A stretch of DNA of 64,000 nt from contig JAQFVV010000027.1 of NCBI GenBank assembly GCA_028023455.1, positions 6,755,845 to 6,819,844 of the forward strand, given 5' to 3'. The stretch's first letter is position 1. Every line of letters begins with the position of its first letter. The notes under the pieces were generated by a model. That model was not told where the DNA came from, did no database searches, and was given only the letters and a program-made list of their open reading frames with translations. The stretch is from Epiperipatus broadwayi (Eukaryota; Onychophora; Udeonychophora; Euonychophora; Peripatidae). This document shows positions 59,836 to 64,000 of the stretch, one piece after another. Position numbers and translations under genes: made by a program.

Positions 59836-61184
59836 TAAACCATTCGATTATAGATATCTCTAATAATAATGCTTTGGACATTCCAAATCAGTTGCTTGAT
59901 AATAAATAATCAAGATTAGTTGCTCATTGGTCATATGACCTTCAAATCCCAAGTGAAAGGTTAACCTTTGAACTAGGAACTATTACCTCTCAAGTCAATC
60001 ATTCTAATATGGTTAAACAATATTTGCAATTATTCAATAAATAAGTGATACCAGATTATTTTTCATTGCTGTCAGCTTTTTTATTATATCAGGTTCCACA
60101 ATATTTTAGATTCCTTTAAGAAATTTTTAATATCCTTTCTCAGGGACTGATATGGGTTTTAAGGGTCAATCATTCAAAACACTAAAGTATAGTTCAATGA
60201 CTAGTGGGTAGAGTCTCTTAGTGTAATTGTCAATACATTCCAATACCATGTCTGCAGCTGGAGTTTTAGACAGAGTTTGGAAATTTTTGTACATTGCTGA
60301 GTATTTCACTGGAAAGCTTAGAATTTTTTTTTATCTATCCCGGTCTACAGCTATTAGTCAGCTAATCTTAGCTGAGGGATGAAGAGCTTGGATTAACTGT
60401 GTCAGTGCTTTTACTATAAAACAAAAACTTGTTTCTAACAAAAAGCAGTTTCACCACTAGGGGATGCTGTATGTTTAGATGCTCATCTCATTGTTTACAT
60501 TGCTTTATTAGAAATGTTTTTTTAATTAGAAGGGACTTAAACTCAGACTTTCAAACTCCCTATAGCTGCCAGTCCATCTTATTCAACCAATATACATGAC
60601 TACACATATAAAAAGATAAATGATATCCAATATATAAAGACAATATACTTGTATTTGAATATTAAATAATTTTTATAAAAAGTAGAAAAAATGAAAGTTT
60701 TTTTTTCTTTTGTAAAAGATAATAAACTTTGTTTTTAACTTCAACATCATACTAATTTTAAATATGATACTAATTTCTTTTGTGATAGTTTCATAGTGTG
60801 TAGGTAGTCACCGTCTAACATGTCTATAATCTGGTGTTGTTCTTTTTAAAAGTGTAAGATTTTCTCCCCCAAGTGGCCAACTCAACTAATACTTCAATGT
60901 TGATTGGTAATTGGGTATCGAGTTAATCTTATCTAGAGAGTGAAATAGGATTAAAAATCTGTTTAAACCTTCTTCACTCAGCATTTAGAAAACCCAAGGA
61001 CTACTTTATTCTCCTTCTCTGTTTCTGAGGTAATACCATATTGGACAGGCGTTTGCCCTGCAGTAGGCTATGTACCAAAAAAGCAATTTTATCTTTGACT
61101 AGCACCTTTCTCATCATATTTTGAATGCAATCTCAATATAAATAAAAAAGCAATAATTATTTGAAATTAAAAAAGCAGATGGTT
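59836..61184. other. AT-rich stretch, no gene recognised
   Basis: One CTCF-like word (CACCACTAGGGGATGCTG near 60452). No gene. Confidence 0.3.
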
Positions 61185-61735
61185 TATGGCTTAGAATTCA
61201 CAAAAAGTTTAAGCAACTGATTTGGGCTGTGATTCACGGACTTTGAACTATTAGAATTTGCCACTCTACCATTGCAGCAAAGCATTCTGGAAATTCAGAA
61301 ATATAATTCAATAAGCATCAGAAGAGACAGAGCTGGGCTACAATCCATGAACTTGACTCCGGTCTGCCATTCTACCACTAACAAAGCATGCTGGGAATTC
61401 AGAAAATATAATAATTGTGTGGTTTATTATTTAGGTATCCATAAGAAATTCAAGCACCAAAAGTAACAGAACTGGGCTGCCATTCATGGATCCTGAGCTC
61501 TGGAGTCTGCCATTTTACCACTGCAGCAAAGCATTCTGGGAATTTAGAAAAAATATAGTGATTCGATAATTTATTATTTAGGAATTCATAAGAAGTTCAA
61601 GCATCAGAAGGAGTGAATTGGGCTGTGATCCATGGACATTGAAATCTAAAGTCAGCTACTCTCCCACTGCAGCAAAGCATGCTGGGAACTCAGCTAGAAC
61701 ATAATAATTGAATCGTTTATAATTCAGGAGTTCAT
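61185..61735 (+). repeat. Family C satellite array, forward orientation
   Basis: Four to five units with CTACCACTAACAAAGCATG, CAGAGCTGGGCTACAATCC and TTTATTATTTAGG. Confidence 0.85.
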
Positions 61736-62259
61736 TGGATGTTTATACTATTTACAGTGTTATACTATTATTTACTATTGTTGGCAAAGTATCGCTTTAA
61801 TTGTCAGCAGCTATAAAAAAAGCCACTTCAGGTGTCCTTACAAGTTTATGTAGTACTTCCAGTTGTATTGCAACAGCCTACCTCATGAGTAGGTATGGTA
61901 ACACTACTATGACATTTTGCCTTGTGTCTGATTTAGGGTCTAGCAGCTTCCAGTCCTGAACATGAACTTGCCACACTGCCTTAATTATACAGTGGACAAA
62001 TAGTGTACTGCCATTCAGCTTAGACAGTTGTCTGACCTTACCTCTGACTAGATTGACTATTTATGGCCAGATCCCCATCTAGGATGAAAACAATTATATT
62101 CTGTGAGCATCATTGTTTATTGGCCTGAGATTGCCATTGGATGTATGTTATCTATTTGTATATACATTGGCCCATGAAGACGAAGGCTCAATCTGACCAA
62201 AATAAGATGGAATCTCAACTCGTCGATTATTTAAAGGCAAAGTGAGATACAACAGATGG
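61736..62259. other. Unique-looking stretch, no gene recognised
   Basis: Slightly less AT-rich than its neighbours. No ORF or repeat that I can assign. Confidence 0.3.
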
Positions 62260-62500
62260 ACTGCTTACAAACATGCAAGAGACATAGTAGCTGGGATGTG
62301 ATCCACAGACCTTGAAATCCGGAATTTGCCATTCACAAACTTCCTAGGAGTTTGTAAGAAGTCAGGACAGAACTGTGCTGCAATCAATGAATCAATCAAA
62401 TGGTTTATTAAGAGTTTATGAAAGGTTGTAGCACCAGAAGAGACATGGCTGTGGAACATGGATTTTAATCTTTAGTGTCTGCCATTCTATTACTGCTGTG
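62260..62500 (+). repeat. Two diverged family C units
   Basis: GCTGGGATGTGATCCACAG and ACCTTGAAATCC, then GCACCAGAAGAGACATGGC and TGTCTGCCATTCTA. Confidence 0.7.
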
Positions 62501-63230
62501 AGATTAAATGATGTAAGTCTACAATTCAAATCTTCTCACATTGTCCTCCCCTCTCCATCAATTATAGTCTCTGCTGATTGCATTTTCTGGTTAGTAAAAA
62601 CTGATATTGCTGATATATAACTCATTGGAAGATTCAGTTACTTCCTGTTCAGTTACATGTAATCTGAATTATTTACTTATTGTTTTTTTTATTGCTATGT
62701 AATTTTTTATAGAACTCTTTCACACATTTCCTCATTTTATTTCATCTTTTTTTTTTTAATTGAATAAATAGCTTTTCTTCCAATACCAATATCTTGTTTT
62801 ACAATTTTCAGACTTTTCTTCTCTTCTATACTTTTTCTTGCCAATTTATAATTATATTTTATTATATAGTTATTAACTCTTTTTCATACTATTTTACAAA
62901 ACTTTAATTATTTTTAATAGATAATTTTTTAGAAAATCTTATATTCTATCTTTTCTTCATATTTATCCTTGATTCAGTAGAAAATTTACTGATAAATTGT
63001 TTTGTTTTTACATTAGGTATTTTTGTTCCAGTTTTTAATAGCATATCAATCATCCTCTTATTAATTTCATTCAAATCTGAACCATCTTTAAAGTCTTTTA
63101 ATAAATTCAAGTTCAAATTAAATTCATTGTAGTGTTTCAGAATGAGAAAAACATCAACTGTTAATATGGTATTTTTAAGGATGTCTGTCTTTAATTTTGC
63201 ATTAATGCATATCTTACTTCTCAGCCAACA

Positions 63231-63278
63231 GGCAAACTCTCCACATTATAGTGATCATGTGATGTTTAGTGGTTTAAC
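63231..63278 (-). mobile_element. 48-bp family A fragment with target duplication
   Basis: CTCAGCCAACA (63220-63230) and CTCAGCAAACA (63279-63289) flank GGCAAACTCTCCAC and the GTGATCATGTGATG head. It lies inside the LINE fossil. Confidence 0.75.
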
Positions 63279-63674
63279 CTCAGCAAACAACAATCATTAC
63301 CTGTGGTAAATCTATTAAGGATGTTGCAATCTTGAAATGCATATTTTCTGTTAGTCCATGTCTATTGCTCTGTAGCATTTTTTTTTTCAAAAAAAGAATT
63401 TATAACGTATAGTTTTTTGGTTAACTCCATAAATCTATGTCCTCTCTTGTTTCTATCACCATAATAAAATTTATCTATAACACTTTTATCTTTCAATTAT
63501 TTTCCAGTTCTGTCAATTAAATCCCTTGATAATCTTAAAATATTTTTGATCTGATAAAAAGCATTTTGTGCATCCATATAAAAATCATCTACTTCTTCAT
63601 CTCAATGAGTCACTAAAATATCACATGATCACCACAATGAGAACATTTTCGGTCATAAACATGAATTATCCATA

Positions 63675-63864
63675 AATAGTCAAAATAAGAGTCATATATC
63701 ACATGACCCTATCTCTTAAGCTTGTAAGTTATAAACAATGAGGATTGGCACAAAACCATGGTCAGGGGTTTGGGGAAGGGTTTCTGACAGAGATATTTAA
63801 AGTACTGGCTTTGGCTAAGCATTTATCATAAAGCTTGTAGAGGAATTGGCAATCCTCATTGTTT
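63675..63864 (+). mobile_element. Family A-type foldback with 14-bp target duplication
   Basis: ATGAATTATCCATA at 63661-63674 and 63865-63878. Head TATCACATGACCCTATC. Fold-back arms AAACAATGAGGATTGGCA and TTGGCAATCCTCATTGTTT. No hammerhead was seen. Confidence 0.85.
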
Positions 63865-64000
63865 ATGAATTATCCATATTTGATATCTTCCATTAAATTG
63901 AATAACTAATCTCGCCACTCTGACTATTATATTATCTACTCCACAATGTTATTCTTCCATTTTTTATTTATAATAAATTCCACTCCTCTTGTGCCTGCAA

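Larger units (their letters stand above)
62690..64000 (-). pseudogene. LINE endonuclease-to-RT linker, dead, runs off the window
   Basis: Minus-strand frames from the right edge give 'RVARLVIQFNGRYQIWIIHVY', then 'EEVDDFYMDAQNAFYQIKN', 'YAFQDCNILNRFTTGND', 'INKRMIDMLL', 'SIEEKKSLKIVKQDIGIGRK'. It is the same LINE type as 17600-18780 and covers the endonuclease and linker. Stops, shifts and at least two small family A insertions (63231, 63675) have killed it. Confidence 0.75.

Overview
This is an AT-rich, repeat-saturated piece of a metazoan nuclear genome. It has no operons or bacterial signals, and no host protein-coding gene that I can recognise. I infer a mollusc, most likely a cephalopod such as an octopus, from the repeat style: many LINE, hAT, Penelope-like and foldback relics, huge GATA-type microsatellites and tRNA-derived retroposons. 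This is from memory and not proven by the sequence alone.

Layout. 1-4800: a young Ty3/gypsy LTR retrotransposon on the minus strand, with gag, protease, RT, RNase H and integrase, interrupted only by two in-frame TGA codons; its left LTR is cut by the window edge and the two LTRs differ at 2 of 189 comparable bases. 4.8-32 kb: foldback elements, dead LINE pieces (7.5-8.6, 9.8-10.2, 13.7, 17.6-18.8, 24.3, 25.5, 30-31 kb), a hAT transposase fossil (10.85-12.45 kb) and a hAT-type MITE (30.34-30.88 kb). 32.6-39.6 kb: tandem and inverted copies of a ~350-425 bp repeat, plus a 60-bp perfect palindrome and a ~380-bp TATC microsatellite. 40.8-46.3 kb: a Penelope-like GIY-YIG endonuclease relic, a LINE RT fossil and a second hAT C-terminus. 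47.7-48.5 kb: degenerate GATA repeat. 51-62.5 kb: arrays of a tRNA-like satellite in both orientations. 62.7-64 kb: another LINE endonuclease fossil carrying small insertions.

Main discovery. Two, possibly three, unrelated repeat families carry hammerhead ribozyme motifs (CTGATGA, a stem II hairpin, GAAA, then a tiny stem III and an NUH site). Family A is a foldback retroposon with 8-14 bp target duplications. Its ribozyme has stem I TCCTCA/TGGGGA and cleavage after GTC, and stem II bases covary between copies. Family B is the 32.6-39.6 kb tandem repeat. Its ribozyme has stem I CCCAA/TTGGG and stem II GTGCTG/CAGCAC. A third, weaker family lies at 34.2 kb. Minimal type I hammerheads with 2-bp stem III are known from Penelope-like retroelements, and a Penelope-like GIY-YIG relic lies in the same window. 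I therefore infer non-autonomous Penelope-like elements (retrozyme-like) that move through self-cleaving RNA. Most copies are mutated, but copies at 13042, 17455 and 35254 keep the core.

The Ty3 element's proteins would work together in virus-like particles if the two TGAs are read through. Everything else looks like decayed or non-coding mobile DNA, plus two GC-richer patches (20.5 kb and 58.2 kb) that may be exons.
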